DNA of 14,406 nucleotides from Desulfotignum sp. (GTDB lineage Bacteria; Desulfobacterota; Desulfobacteria; Desulfobacterales; Desulfobacteraceae), in contig JAIPDY010000068.1 of the NCBI GenBank assembly GCA_021737445.1, positions 1 to 14,406 of the forward strand. Reading direction: 5' to 3'. How positions within the stretch are numbered: position 1 is the first letter of the stretch; each line of letters opens with the position of its first letter. Position numbers and translations under genes: made by a program. The notes beneath the pieces were generated by a model. That model saw nothing but the letters and a program-made list of their open reading frames with translations, was not told where the DNA came from and made no database searches. Shown here in pieces: positions 6,764 to 14,023 of this stretch.

Positions 6764-8059
6764 ATGAAAATCGTAAAATCAGGGATTCAAAAGATCAGGG
6801 TGCTGCTGCTTGCAGTCATTTTGTTGTCACTGTCATCCATGGCATTTGCCACCGAGCTTACCATGTTCTACCCCGTGGCCGTGGGTGGCCCTTTGACAAA
6901 ACTGGTGGACAGTATGATTCAGGAATTTGAAGCCGAGCATCCGCAAATTACAGTGAAGGCAATTTATTCGGGAAATTATTCCGATACCATGACCAAGGCC
7001 ATGACCGCGCTCAAGGGCGGCACCCCTCCCCATCTGTCCGTGATTCTGTCCACGGAAATATTTACCCTCATCGATAACGACGCCATTGTGGCATTTGATG
7101 ACCTGGTAACCAATGATCAGGAAAAACAATGGCTCGACTGTTTTTACCCTGCTCTCATGGCCAACAGCCGTACCGGCGGAAAAACCTGGAGTATTCCCTT
7201 CCAGAGATCCACCATTGTCATGTATTACAACAAGGATGCTTTCCGCAAGGCAGGGCTTGACCCTGAAAAGCCGCCGGCTACCTGGGAAGAACTGGTTGAG
7301 ATGGGCAAACAGCTCACGCTCCGTGATGCCGATGGCAAGGTCACCCAGTGGGGCCTGGAAATCCCATCTACGGGATATCCCTACTGGATGTTCGGCGCCC
7401 TGGCCAGCCAGAACAATCAGGTTCTCATGAATCAGGCAGGAAACCAGACCTATTTCAATAATCCAGATGTTGTAGGCGCACTCCGGTTCTGGCTGGACCT
7501 GGGCAAAACCCACCAGATCATGCCGGAGGGAACCATTGAATGGAGCACCCTCAGAACCGATTTTCTGGAACAGAAAACAGCCATCATGTGGCACAGCACC
7601 GGGAATCTGACCGCTGTCAAAGACAATGCAACTTTTGATTTCGGTGTTGCCATGCTCCCGGCAAAAAAACAGCGGGGAACCCCAACAGGAGGTGGAAATT
7701 TCTATATCTTCAAACAGACAACGCCTGAGGAGCGCAAGGCCGCACTCACACTGGTCAAGTGGATGACCCAGCCGGATAGAACAGCTCAGTGGAGTATTGG
7801 GACAGGATATCTGGGCACCCGGCCCGATGCCTATGAAACCGATCTTCTGAAAACTTATGTCAAGGATTTTCCTGCAGCAGCCGTTGCCAGGGATCAGTTG
7901 AAATATGCCGTTGCAGAGCTGTCGGTTCACGAGAACGGCAGGGTTTATAAAATTTTGAATGATGCTATCCAGGCCGCTCTCACCGGCTCAAAAACACCTG
8001 AAGCAGCACTGGAAGATGCCCAGAAACAGGCTGACCGCATTTTAAAAAGATACCGCTAA
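6764..8059 (+). CDS. ugpB: ABC transporter substrate-binding protein, UgpB-like
   Basis: A 431-residue periplasmic solute-binding protein. Residues 1-29 are a Sec signal peptide with basic residues, a long Leu-rich core and a likely cleavage after MAFA. The mature part is a cluster B (family 1) binding protein. It resembles E. coli UgpB in the YKGNY-like YSGNYSDTM near residue 67, the YYNKDAFRKAGLDPEKPPATWEEL segment around 155, and a C-terminal GSKTPEAALEDAQKQADRIL helix. UgpB binds sn-glycerol 3-phosphate and glycerophosphodiesters; the residues around the ligand Trp differ here (YPYWMFG), so the exact ligand is uncertain. AAAGGAG (6751-6757) precedes the ATG. A strong hairpin follows the stop, which would let this subunit be made in excess of the permeases. 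I use the symbol for the family, not as proof of substrate. Confidence 0.83.
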   Translation: MKIVKSGIQKIRVLLLAVILLSLSSMAFATELTMFYPVAVGGPLTKLVDSMIQEFEAEHPQITVKAIYSGNYSDTMTKAMTALKGGTPPHLSVILSTEIFTLIDNDAIVAFDDLVTNDQEKQWLDCFYPALMANSRTGGKTWSIPFQRSTIVMYYNKDAFRKAGLDPEKPPATWEELVEMGKQLTLRDADGKVTQWGLEIPSTGYPYWMFGALASQNNQVLMNQAGNQTYFNNPDVVGALRFWLDLGKTHQIMPEGTIEWSTLRTDFLEQKTAIMWHSTGNLTAVKDNATFDFGVAMLPAKKQRGTPTGGGNFYIFKQTTPEERKAALTLVKWMTQPDRTAQWSIGTGYLGTRPDAYETDLLKTYVKDFPAAAVARDQLKYAVAELSVHENGRVYKILNDAIQAALTGSKTPEAALEDAQKQADRILKRYR

Positions 8060-8066
8060 CCCCTGT

Positions 8067-8098
8067 TCCCGGGTGCAGCGGCACGGCTGCACCCGGGA
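8067..8098 (+). repeat. Intercistronic RNA hairpin between ugpB and the UgpE-type permease gene
   Basis: A perfect 13-bp GC-rich stem (8067-8079 pairing with 8086-8098; arm TCCCGGGTGCAGC) with a 6-base loop, seven bases after the ugpB stop. No U-tract follows, so it is more likely a 3' stabiliser or partial attenuator than a full terminator. Hairpins at this position, as in malE-malF, raise the amount of binding protein relative to the membrane subunits. Confidence 0.8.
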
Positions 8099-8117
8099 CA
8101 TATTAAGGACGTACCCC

Positions 8118-8939
8118 ATGAAAACCTGGATTTCAGGAACCGGACAAGCTGTGGAAACCGTTGGGGCCTGGATGCTGGGAGTACTCTGGCTGCTTCCTGT
8201 GATCTTCGCTTTCTGGAGCGCTTTTCATCCGGCTGAATTTTCAACAAGTTTTGAGCTGTTTGCTCCACTGACGCTGGACAATTTTGCCAGAGCCTGGTCC
8301 TATGCACCGTTCCCCCGGTATCTCATGAACACTTTTGTTTTGGTCACACTGATTCTGGGCGCCCAGTTCATTTTGTGTACCCTGGCTGCGTATGGATTTG
8401 CCAGGTTTGATTTTTTTGGGAGCAACGTGGTGTTCGCTCTGGTCCTTTTACAGCTCATGATCATGCCCGAAGTACTTTTGGTGGAAAATTACCGCACCAT
8501 CAGCAGCCTTGGTCTTCTGGACACCATTCCTGCAATGGGCCTCCCTTACATGGCCAGTGCGTTCGGAATTTTTCTGTTACGACAGTCCTTTAAGACCATC
8601 CCAAAGGAACTGGTGGAGGCGGCTCAGGTGGAAGGGGTGTCAGCTGTGGGTATCCTCTGGAAAGTCTATGTTCCTCTGGCCAGGTCAACCTATATTGCCT
8701 ATGGTCTGGTATCGGTCAGTTACCACTGGAATAACTTTCTGTGGCCGCTGGTGGTTACCAGTTCGGTTAACAGCCGTCCCCTCACCGTGGGTCTGGCCAT
8801 TTTCGGGGCCCCGGAATCCGGGGTTGACTGGTCCATCATCACGGCAGCCACAGTCATGACCATGTCACCGCTGCTGGTGGCATTTATTTTGTTTCAACGC
8901 CAGTTTGTCCAGTCATTCATGCATTCTGGCATTAAATAA
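8118..8939 (+). CDS. ugpE: ABC transporter permease, UgpE-like
   Basis: A 273-residue inner-membrane permease (E. coli UgpE: 281) with about six hydrophobic segments, the first at residues 15-33. The cytoplasmic EAA loop that contacts the ATPase lies at about 167-187 (EAAQVEGVSAVGILWKVYVPL, shown here only as a family signature). The C-terminal half, including YHWNNFLWPL, is typical of the MalG/UgpE branch of carbohydrate-type importers. The start at 8118 has AAGGAC 7 bases upstream. An earlier GTG in frame (8073) lies inside the hairpin and is unlikely. It should pair with the UgpA-type permease encoded at 10035. In E. coli the order is ugpB-A-E-C; here it is B-E-C-A. Confidence 0.9.
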   Translation: MKTWISGTGQAVETVGAWMLGVLWLLPVIFAFWSAFHPAEFSTSFELFAPLTLDNFARAWSYAPFPRYLMNTFVLVTLILGAQFILCTLAAYGFARFDFFGSNVVFALVLLQLMIMPEVLLVENYRTISSLGLLDTIPAMGLPYMASAFGIFLLRQSFKTIPKELVEAAQVEGVSAVGILWKVYVPLARSTYIAYGLVSVSYHWNNFLWPLVVTSSVNSRPLTVGLAIFGAPESGVDWSIITAATVMTMSPLLVAFILFQRQFVQSFMHSGIK

Positions 8940-8941
8940 AT

Positions 8942-8959
8942 TTCCAGCCAATGCTGGAA
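8942..8959 (+). repeat. Small intercistronic hairpin between the permease and ATPase genes
   Basis: A perfect 7-bp stem, TTCCAGC (8942-8948) with GCTGGAA (8953-8959), and a 4-base loop CAAT, lying two bases after the permease stop. No U-tract follows. The next gene has only a weak ribosome-binding site, so the hairpin may influence translation or stability at this junction. Confidence 0.6.
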
Positions 8960-8979
8960 CAAAACGGTAACAAACGCCT

Positions 8980-10038
8980 ATGTCATCAATTATTCTCAAA
9001 AATATATCCAAGCGCTGGGGCAGCACCCAGGCTCTTTCCGATATCAATTTTCAATGTGAAGACGGGACCCTTCTTGTACTTTTAGGCCCTTCAGGGTGTG
9101 GCAAATCAACCACTCTGCGCCTTATCGCCGGACTGGAGACCCCGACATCCGGAACCATTGAAATCGGCGGGAAAGATGTGTCCAATCTTCCGCCTGTAAA
9201 ACGCAACATCTCCATGGTTTTCCAGAACTATGCCCTTTTCCCCCACCTGAGCGTGGCAGAGAATATCGTGTTCGGCCTCAAGGCACGCAACATTCCCAAA
9301 CAGGAGCAAAAAAAACGACTCAAGGATGCGGCCGCCCTTTTAGGTCTGTCAACCCTGCTTGAACGCAAACCTGCCCAGCTGTCCGGGGGGCAGCGCCAGC
9401 GGGTGGCACTGGGCAGGTCCATAGTGGCACAGGTATCAGTTTGTCTCATGGATGAACCGCTGTCCAACCTGGATGCCAAACTCCGCCAGGAGATGCGCCA
9501 GGAGATACGATCCCTGCAGCAGCGACTCAAGATGACCATGGTGTATGTCACCCACGATCAGGTGGAAGCCATGACCATTGCAGACAAAATTATTTTGATG
9601 AACAGCGGACGGATCGAACAGCACGGCACACCTGAAGAACTTTACAACCAACCGGCAACAGACTTTACCGGCAGTTTTATAGGCAATCCTCCCATGAACA
9701 TTCTGATACCGGATGAAACAATCCTGAAAGCGTTCTCATCCATGCTGTCCGGCCCTGATTCCTCCCCACCCTACCGCATTGGCATCAGACCTGAAAACCT
9801 GACCATCTCCGGTGAGTCCGGGATCACGGTTCAGGTCGTTGCCACAGAATACCTGGGTGCAGACACACTGATTGCCTGCCGGTTCGGCCGGCAGGACATT
9901 ACTGTGGCACTCAAGGGAAAATCAGCTGCCAGGGCCGGAGACTCCATAAGGATCAGCTGGAAACCCGAACACATGTATCTGTTCCATACTGATACCGGAA
10001 AGCGGCTTCTGGAGACAAAAAAGGACCCATTCCCATGA
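8980..10038 (+). CDS. ugpC: ABC transporter ATP-binding protein, UgpC/MalK type
   Basis: A 352-residue ATPase (E. coli UgpC: 356) that powers the importer from the cytoplasmic face. All motifs are intact: Walker A GPSGCGKS (36-43), Q-loop Q82, signature LSGGQ (134-138), Walker B CLMDEP (155-160), D-loop SNLDAK and switch H192. After about residue 235 comes the MalK-like OB/TOBE regulatory domain, with GIRPENL as its usual landmark. The start at 8980 matches the conserved N-terminus, but only GGTAA (8966-8970) precedes it, so initiation may be weak. It ends in an ATGA overlap with the following permease gene, which ties their translation together. TOBE domains in this subfamily can host regulatory contacts, but I see nothing specific to assign. 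Confidence 0.93.
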   Translation: MSSIILKNISKRWGSTQALSDINFQCEDGTLLVLLGPSGCGKSTTLRLIAGLETPTSGTIEIGGKDVSNLPPVKRNISMVFQNYALFPHLSVAENIVFGLKARNIPKQEQKKRLKDAAALLGLSTLLERKPAQLSGGQRQRVALGRSIVAQVSVCLMDEPLSNLDAKLRQEMRQEIRSLQQRLKMTMVYVTHDQVEAMTIADKIILMNSGRIEQHGTPEELYNQPATDFTGSFIGNPPMNILIPDETILKAFSSMLSGPDSSPPYRIGIRPENLTISGESGITVQVVATEYLGADTLIACRFGRQDITVALKGKSAARAGDSIRISWKPEHMYLFHTDTGKRLLETKKDPFP

Positions 10039-10925
10039 AACAGATCTTTAAACTCACCTACTGGAATCATGTGAACGGCTGGCTCCTGGTCCTGCCTGCC
10101 GTTTTCATGATATCTTTGTTCACCCATTTTCCCATCGGCTCTTCAATGATTCACAGCCTGTTCTCCATGGAAACAGCCACTCGGCCATCAACCTTTATCG
10201 GTCTGGAAAACTATGCTTTCCTCATGGATGATGATATTTTCTGGAAAGTTTTGAAAAACAATCTGGTATACTCTTTGTGCACGGTTCCCTTGAGCATTTC
10301 CATCGCCCTGGGAATGGCCCTGCTGATCAACGGTAAAATCAAGGGGAGATCCCTGGTACGTATGGCCTTTTTTACCCCCACAGTACTCCCCATGATTGCC
10401 GTGGCCAACATATGGCTTTTCTTCTACACCCCGGAATACGGGCTTTTTGACCAGATATTTGCCTTTTTCGGCGGCGGCAGTCACAACTGGCTGGGTAACC
10501 CTGACACAGCCCTGTTCTGCCTCATTGTAATGGTCATCTGGAAAGAATCAGGGTTTTTCATGGTGTTCTACCTTGCAGCCCTTCAGCAGATGTCTCCTGA
10601 ACTCAGAGAAGCCGGTACCGTGGAAGGCTCGGGCAGGTGGTATTACTTTAGAAGGGTCACCTTTCCACTTCTCATGCCCACCACCTTGTTTGTGACCGTC
10701 AATGCTGTGGTGAACTCCTTCAAACTGGTGGACCATCTGGTGATCATGACCAAAGGAGGGCCGGACAATGCCAGTTCTCTTTTGCTCTATTATATTTATG
10801 AAAATGCTTTCAGCTTCTGGGATACCAGCTATGCTGCCACCCTGACCGTTGTCCTGGTGACTATTTTGGCCATTATAACCATAATCCAGTTTGCTGTTGT
10901 GGAAAAACGGATCCATTATCAATAA
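10035..10925 (+). CDS. ugpA: ABC transporter permease, UgpA-like
   Basis: A 296-residue inner-membrane permease, nearly the length of E. coli UgpA (295). Six or so hydrophobic segments are visible, the first at residues 14-33 (WLLVLPAVFMISLF). The EAA loop is REAGTVEGSGRWYYFRRVTFP, about two-thirds along, and LLMPTT and a KGGPDNAS stretch typical of the MalF/UgpA branch follow. It partners the UgpE-type subunit and docks on the UgpC dimer. Its ATG overlaps the ugpC stop by four bases. The DUF47 gene begins 10 bases after its stop, so transcription very probably continues into the phosphate transporter genes. Confidence 0.92.
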   Translation: MKQIFKLTYWNHVNGWLLVLPAVFMISLFTHFPIGSSMIHSLFSMETATRPSTFIGLENYAFLMDDDIFWKVLKNNLVYSLCTVPLSISIALGMALLINGKIKGRSLVRMAFFTPTVLPMIAVANIWLFFYTPEYGLFDQIFAFFGGGSHNWLGNPDTALFCLIVMVIWKESGFFMVFYLAALQQMSPELREAGTVEGSGRWYYFRRVTFPLLMPTTLFVTVNAVVNSFKLVDHLVIMTKGGPDNASSLLLYYIYENAFSFWDTSYAATLTVVLVTILAIITIIQFAVVEKRIHYQ

Positions 10926-10935
10926 GAGAAAAACC

Positions 10936-11586
10936 ATGTTTCGATTCATATTTAAAAAGGAAAATCAGGTCGAAAAGATGATCTATGCCTACCTGGAAAA
11001 CTTTCGTCTGATTTTGGAGCATTTCAGCCAGGCTCTGGTGTCGTGTATCGCACGAAACCGGTGTGAAGAGTTTGATTTCCTCACGGACCAGACCCACAAA
11101 TATGAATCCAAGGCTGACGACATTCTGGATGAAGTCAATAACCTCATGTTCCGCAAAGCCCTGATCCCGGATTCCCGGGGGGATATCATGAACCTTCTCA
11201 TTGCTCTGGACAAAATCCCCAATTATCTGGAAAGGGCCTTGTTCATGATCCGATATCAGCGCCTGGCCATACCCGAAATTTTTGTGGACGATCTACAGGA
11301 TCTCATTCACACCAGCATTGAATCCTGCGAACTTTTATTGAAACAGGTGGAACTGTTTCTGAAAAATGAGACAGGAACACGCTCCCTTATGGGAACCATC
11401 GATACCAACGAAAGTTACTGCGACCATATTGAACGGCGGATCATATCACAGTTGTTCCAGTCAGAGCTGGATCCTTTTTTCAAACTTCAGTTCAAGGAGC
11501 TGGTGGTGAACATGGGTGACATATCGGATCAGGCGGACAGGGTTTCAAAACTGGTCAACATCCTGACCCTGAAACGGCGGGTTTGA
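10936..11586 (+). CDS. DUF47/PhoU-like Pit accessory protein
   Basis: A 216-residue soluble, mostly helical, charge-rich protein of the DUF47 (PhoU-related) family. Such proteins are usually encoded next to Pit phosphate transporters and are thought to regulate or couple them. Visible family traits are the aromatic and basic start (FRFIFKKENQVEKM), a long four-helix pattern with DFLTDQTHKYESKADDILDEV around residues 48-68, and a closing QADRVSKLVNILTLKRR helix. The start at 10936 was chosen to fit the family N-terminus and avoid overlap with ugpA. Only a weak purine-rich AAGAGA precedes it. Its stop TGA shares one base with the next ATG, so it is translationally coupled to the transporter. 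Confidence 0.88.
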   Translation: MFRFIFKKENQVEKMIYAYLENFRLILEHFSQALVSCIARNRCEEFDFLTDQTHKYESKADDILDEVNNLMFRKALIPDSRGDIMNLLIALDKIPNYLERALFMIRYQRLAIPEIFVDDLQDLIHTSIESCELLLKQVELFLKNETGTRSLMGTIDTNESYCDHIERRIISQLFQSELDPFFKLQFKELVVNMGDISDQADRVSKLVNILTLKRRV

Positions 11587-12527
11587 TGTTCTCCCTGCTC
11601 GGAGGAGTATTTCTGGGGTGGTCTCTGGGGGCCAATGATGCCTCCAACATCATCGGTACGGCCGTAACCTCCAAAATGATCCGATTCTGGCCGGCTGCCA
11701 TCCTGGCATCCGTGTTCGTTATGATAGGGGCCGTGGTATCTGGCCAGGCCGGCATTGAAACCATCCGGGGGCTGACCCGGCTGGATATAAACCAGGCCGT
11801 CATCTCATCGGTGGCAGCCGCAGTGACCGTCACCATCATGACCCTCATGGGACTTCCGGTATCAGCATCACAATCGGTGGTCGGCGCCATTATCGGCATA
11901 GGGATACTCAATGCCCAGCTCAATGTAGGCGGGCTTGGAAAGGTTGCCTTGTGCTGGGTGGGAACTCCGGTGGGCGGGGCATTGATTTCCGTTATACTCT
12001 ACAGACTCATGGCCTTTGTCTATAACAGTCTTACCATAACCCTGTTCAATGCAGACCGGCTGCTCAGGGCCGGGCTTATTTTTTCAGCCAGTTACGGCGC
12101 CTATGCACTGGGAGCCAATAACGTGGCCAACGTGACTGCTGTTTTTGTGGGTGCCGGCATGATCACTATCCTGGCTGCGGCCCTCATAGGGGGAGGCAGT
12201 ATTGCTTTAGGGATAATGACATTCAGTCGACCGGTAATGGAAACTGTGGGAAAGAAACTGGTCACCCTTGATCCTTTTTCTGCTCTGGTGGTATCTTTGG
12301 CCATGGCCATGACCATTCATCTCTACACCATGATCGGCGTGCCTGTCTCAAGTTCCCAGGCTGCAATCGGCGCTGTGCTGGGCATCGGTATCGTCAAGGG
12401 GGTCAACACGGTCAGCCGCAACACCCTGAAGCGGATACTTCTGGCCTGGTTCTTCACACCGGTTGTTGCCTGTGCCATTGCCCTGGTCATTACTTATCTG
12501 TCGCGGCTCCGCTATATGCCGATCTAA
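11586..12527 (+). CDS. pit: Inorganic phosphate transporter, PiT family
   Basis: A 313-residue membrane protein of the PiT (Pfam PHO4) family, cation-coupled and low-affinity for phosphate. The two inverted signature repeats are clear: GANDASNIIGTAVTSK starting at residue 15 and GANNVANVTAVFVGAG starting near 175. A second internal duplication is GLPVSASQSVVGA and GVPVSSSQAAIGA. About ten hydrophobic segments are seen; the length suits the short bacterial forms such as B. subtilis Pit (about 333), lacking the long central loop of E. coli PitA. The ATG overlaps the DUF47 stop (TGATG). An upstream in-frame TTG at 11583 is less likely. Placed last in the ugp run, it may move phosphate freed from the organophosphate; direction and role are inference. 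Confidence 0.93.
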   Translation: MFSLLGGVFLGWSLGANDASNIIGTAVTSKMIRFWPAAILASVFVMIGAVVSGQAGIETIRGLTRLDINQAVISSVAAAVTVTIMTLMGLPVSASQSVVGAIIGIGILNAQLNVGGLGKVALCWVGTPVGGALISVILYRLMAFVYNSLTITLFNADRLLRAGLIFSASYGAYALGANNVANVTAVFVGAGMITILAAALIGGGSIALGIMTFSRPVMETVGKKLVTLDPFSALVVSLAMAMTIHLYTMIGVPVSSSQAAIGAVLGIGIVKGVNTVSRNTLKRILLAWFFTPVVACAIALVITYLSRLRYMPI

Positions 12528-12635
12528 TGTGAAGCCTGCTTTTTCATAGGGGGACAGCAGGTATCCGGCATAAAAAAATTTCCTTTTATTTTGGGGCAAT
12601 TAATGAAACAATAAACCCATTTATAAGGAGGCTCC

Positions 12636-13700
12636 ATGGCACGATTTTTAAAAAAAAGAGAACAGGTAAAAGGCCGGAGTCCCGGTTCGCTCATATTTAT
12701 AGGGACGAAAAAAGTCGATGAGGTGAATGTCCGGCTCATCGATTATGATGACCACCACCTCACCGATCAGGCAGTTGAAGATATCCATGATGCATCCCGT
12801 TACAAAACCACCGGGTCGGTGACCTGGGTCAATATCAACGGCCTGCACGATGTGGCGGCCATCGGCAATATCGGCCAGGCATTTGATCTGCATCCCCTGG
12901 TGATCGAGGATATCCTCAACACCGGCCAGCGGCCCAAAATCGATGACTATGAGTCCTATCTGTTCATTGTCCTGAAAATGATCCGGTTTGACAAACAGAC
13001 CCGGATGGTGGCAAATGAGCAGTTGAGCATGGTGGTGGCGGATCGGTTCGTTCTCACCTTTCAGGAACGGCCGGGTGATGTGTTTGAACCGGTCCGGGAA
13101 AGAATCCGGCGGCGGAAATCCCGGATAAGGGGGGGCGGAACCGACTATCTGGCCTATGCGCTCATGGACACGGTGGTGGAAAATTACATTTCTGTCATCG
13201 AGCACATCGGAGATCAGATTGAAGACCTTGAAGAGGAGATCCTGTCAGGACAAGACAACGGGGTGATGGAAAAAATTCATCTGTTCAAAAAGGAAATCAG
13301 TTATCTGAGAAAATCGATCCGCCCTGCAAGAGAAGCCGTTTTCCAGATGTCAAGACTTGAAAGCGATCTGATCCATGAAAAAACCCTGCCGTTTATCAAA
13401 GATATGGAAGACCTTGTGATTCATGCCACAGAAGCCATTGATACATACAGGGATCTGTTAACCGACCAGCTGAACATCTACAATTCAGTTGTGGCAAACA
13501 AGATGAATGATATCATGAAAGTGCTCACCATCTTTGCCGCCATTTTCATACCCCTCACCTTTATCGCCGGCATATACGGCACCAATTTCGAATACCTGCC
13601 GGAACTCAAATACAAGTACAGTTATTTCATCTTCTGGGGGGTGCTGGTCTTCATCGCAGGGGCATCCCTGTATTATTTCAAAAAAAACAAATGGTTTTAA
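12636..13700 (+). CDS. corA: CorA-family divalent metal ion channel with GTN signature
   Basis: A 354-residue CorA-type inner-membrane protein. The first 290 residues form the cytoplasmic domain, with the usual charged helical stalk (about 185-290) and EDLEEEI near residue 195. Two transmembrane helices close the chain: residues about 291-313, and about 326-346. Between them the nearly universal YGMNF selectivity signature reads YGTNF (314-318; Thr codon at 13581-13583), followed by a PEL loop. The ATG has a strong AAGGAGG (12625-12631) 4 bases upstream. The gene is 108 bases past pit, with no convincing terminator or promoter visible in the gap. CorA proteins usually carry Mg2+, Co2+ or Ni2+ as pentamers; the altered signature makes the ion uncertain. 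It converges with the small membrane protein gene, their stop codons overlapping in TTAA. Confidence 0.9.
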   Translation: MARFLKKREQVKGRSPGSLIFIGTKKVDEVNVRLIDYDDHHLTDQAVEDIHDASRYKTTGSVTWVNINGLHDVAAIGNIGQAFDLHPLVIEDILNTGQRPKIDDYESYLFIVLKMIRFDKQTRMVANEQLSMVVADRFVLTFQERPGDVFEPVRERIRRRKSRIRGGGTDYLAYALMDTVVENYISVIEHIGDQIEDLEEEILSGQDNGVMEKIHLFKKEISYLRKSIRPAREAVFQMSRLESDLIHEKTLPFIKDMEDLVIHATEAIDTYRDLLTDQLNIYNSVVANKMNDIMKVLTIFAAIFIPLTFIAGIYGTNFEYLPELKYKYSYFIFWGVLVFIAGASLYYFKKNKWF

Positions 13701-13909
13701 CTGCCCTCAGAGGGATCGATTTCACACTGGTCATTCAGATGAAGCCTGAAAACATATACAGCCAGTGCCAGAATCGGTACCACCAGCACAAGTCCGATCA
13801 CCGGCAGAAGGGTAAAGCTGACAACGGTCATGGCCAAAGCAGCTGCAACCAGAACCATTCCCATGGCAAATTTGGACATTTTCTGGGGTATGCAGGATGA
13901 AAGTTTCAT
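13697..13909 (-). CDS. Small two-helix membrane protein, unknown function
   Basis: A 70-residue protein I do not recognise. After a short basic N-terminus with one cysteine (CIPQKMSK), two hydrophobic segments are seen at about residues 14-32 and 36-54, then an acidic tail (NDQCEIDPSEGS) with a second cysteine. This suggests a small inner-membrane hairpin protein. Coding is supported by a very good ribosome-binding site, AAAGGAGG (13914-13921), 4 bases from the ATG, and by exact stop-to-stop convergence with corA. An inverted-repeat leader lies directly upstream. It could be a small membrane partner, but position alone does not link it to CorA. Confidence 0.75.
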   Translation of the reverse strand: MKLSSCIPQKMSKFAMGMVLVAAALAMTVVSFTLLPVIGLVLVVPILALAVYVFRLHLNDQCEIDPSEGS

Positions 13910-13920
13910 GGAATCCTCCT

Positions 13921-13990
13921 TTATCTTTCAGTCAGTTAAACAGGACCTTGATACACACTGCATCATCAGATCCTGTAATGTGAAAGATAA
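13921..13990 (-). repeat. Nested inverted repeat in the leader of the small membrane protein gene
   Basis: A perfect 10-bp outer repeat (TTATCTTTCA 13921-13930 with TGAAAGATAA 13981-13990) encloses a 6-bp repeat (ACAGGA 13940-13945 with TCCTGT 13971-13976). Inside that is a 4-bp pair, TGAT (13949-13952) with ATCA (13965-13968). In the minus-strand transcript the inner end of the outer stem touches the AAAGGAGG ribosome site, so folding could affect initiation. No known riboswitch core is recognised. Confidence 0.6.
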
Positions 13991-14011
13991 GCCTGTCTGG
14001 CTGCAAGTCAA
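13984..14011 (-). promoter_or_regulatory. Possible sigma70-type promoter for the small membrane protein gene
   Basis: On the minus strand TTGACT (14006-14011) and TATCTT (13984-13989) are separated by 16 bases. The -10 lies inside one arm of the inverted repeat, so if this promoter is used only the other arm is transcribed and the repeat would act as DNA rather than RNA. Confidence 0.4.
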
Positions 14012-14023
14012 TGGCTGATACTG

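Noticed and set aside
6833..7930. 365-residue minus-strand open frame opposite ugpB
   Set aside because: Antisense shadow of a clear ABC binding protein; no recognisable domain or ribosome site.
12533..12562. Possible terminator between pit and corA (CCTGCT 12535-12540 with AGCAGG 12556-12561)
   Set aside because: The stem is only 6 bp with a 15-base loop and no U-tract follows.
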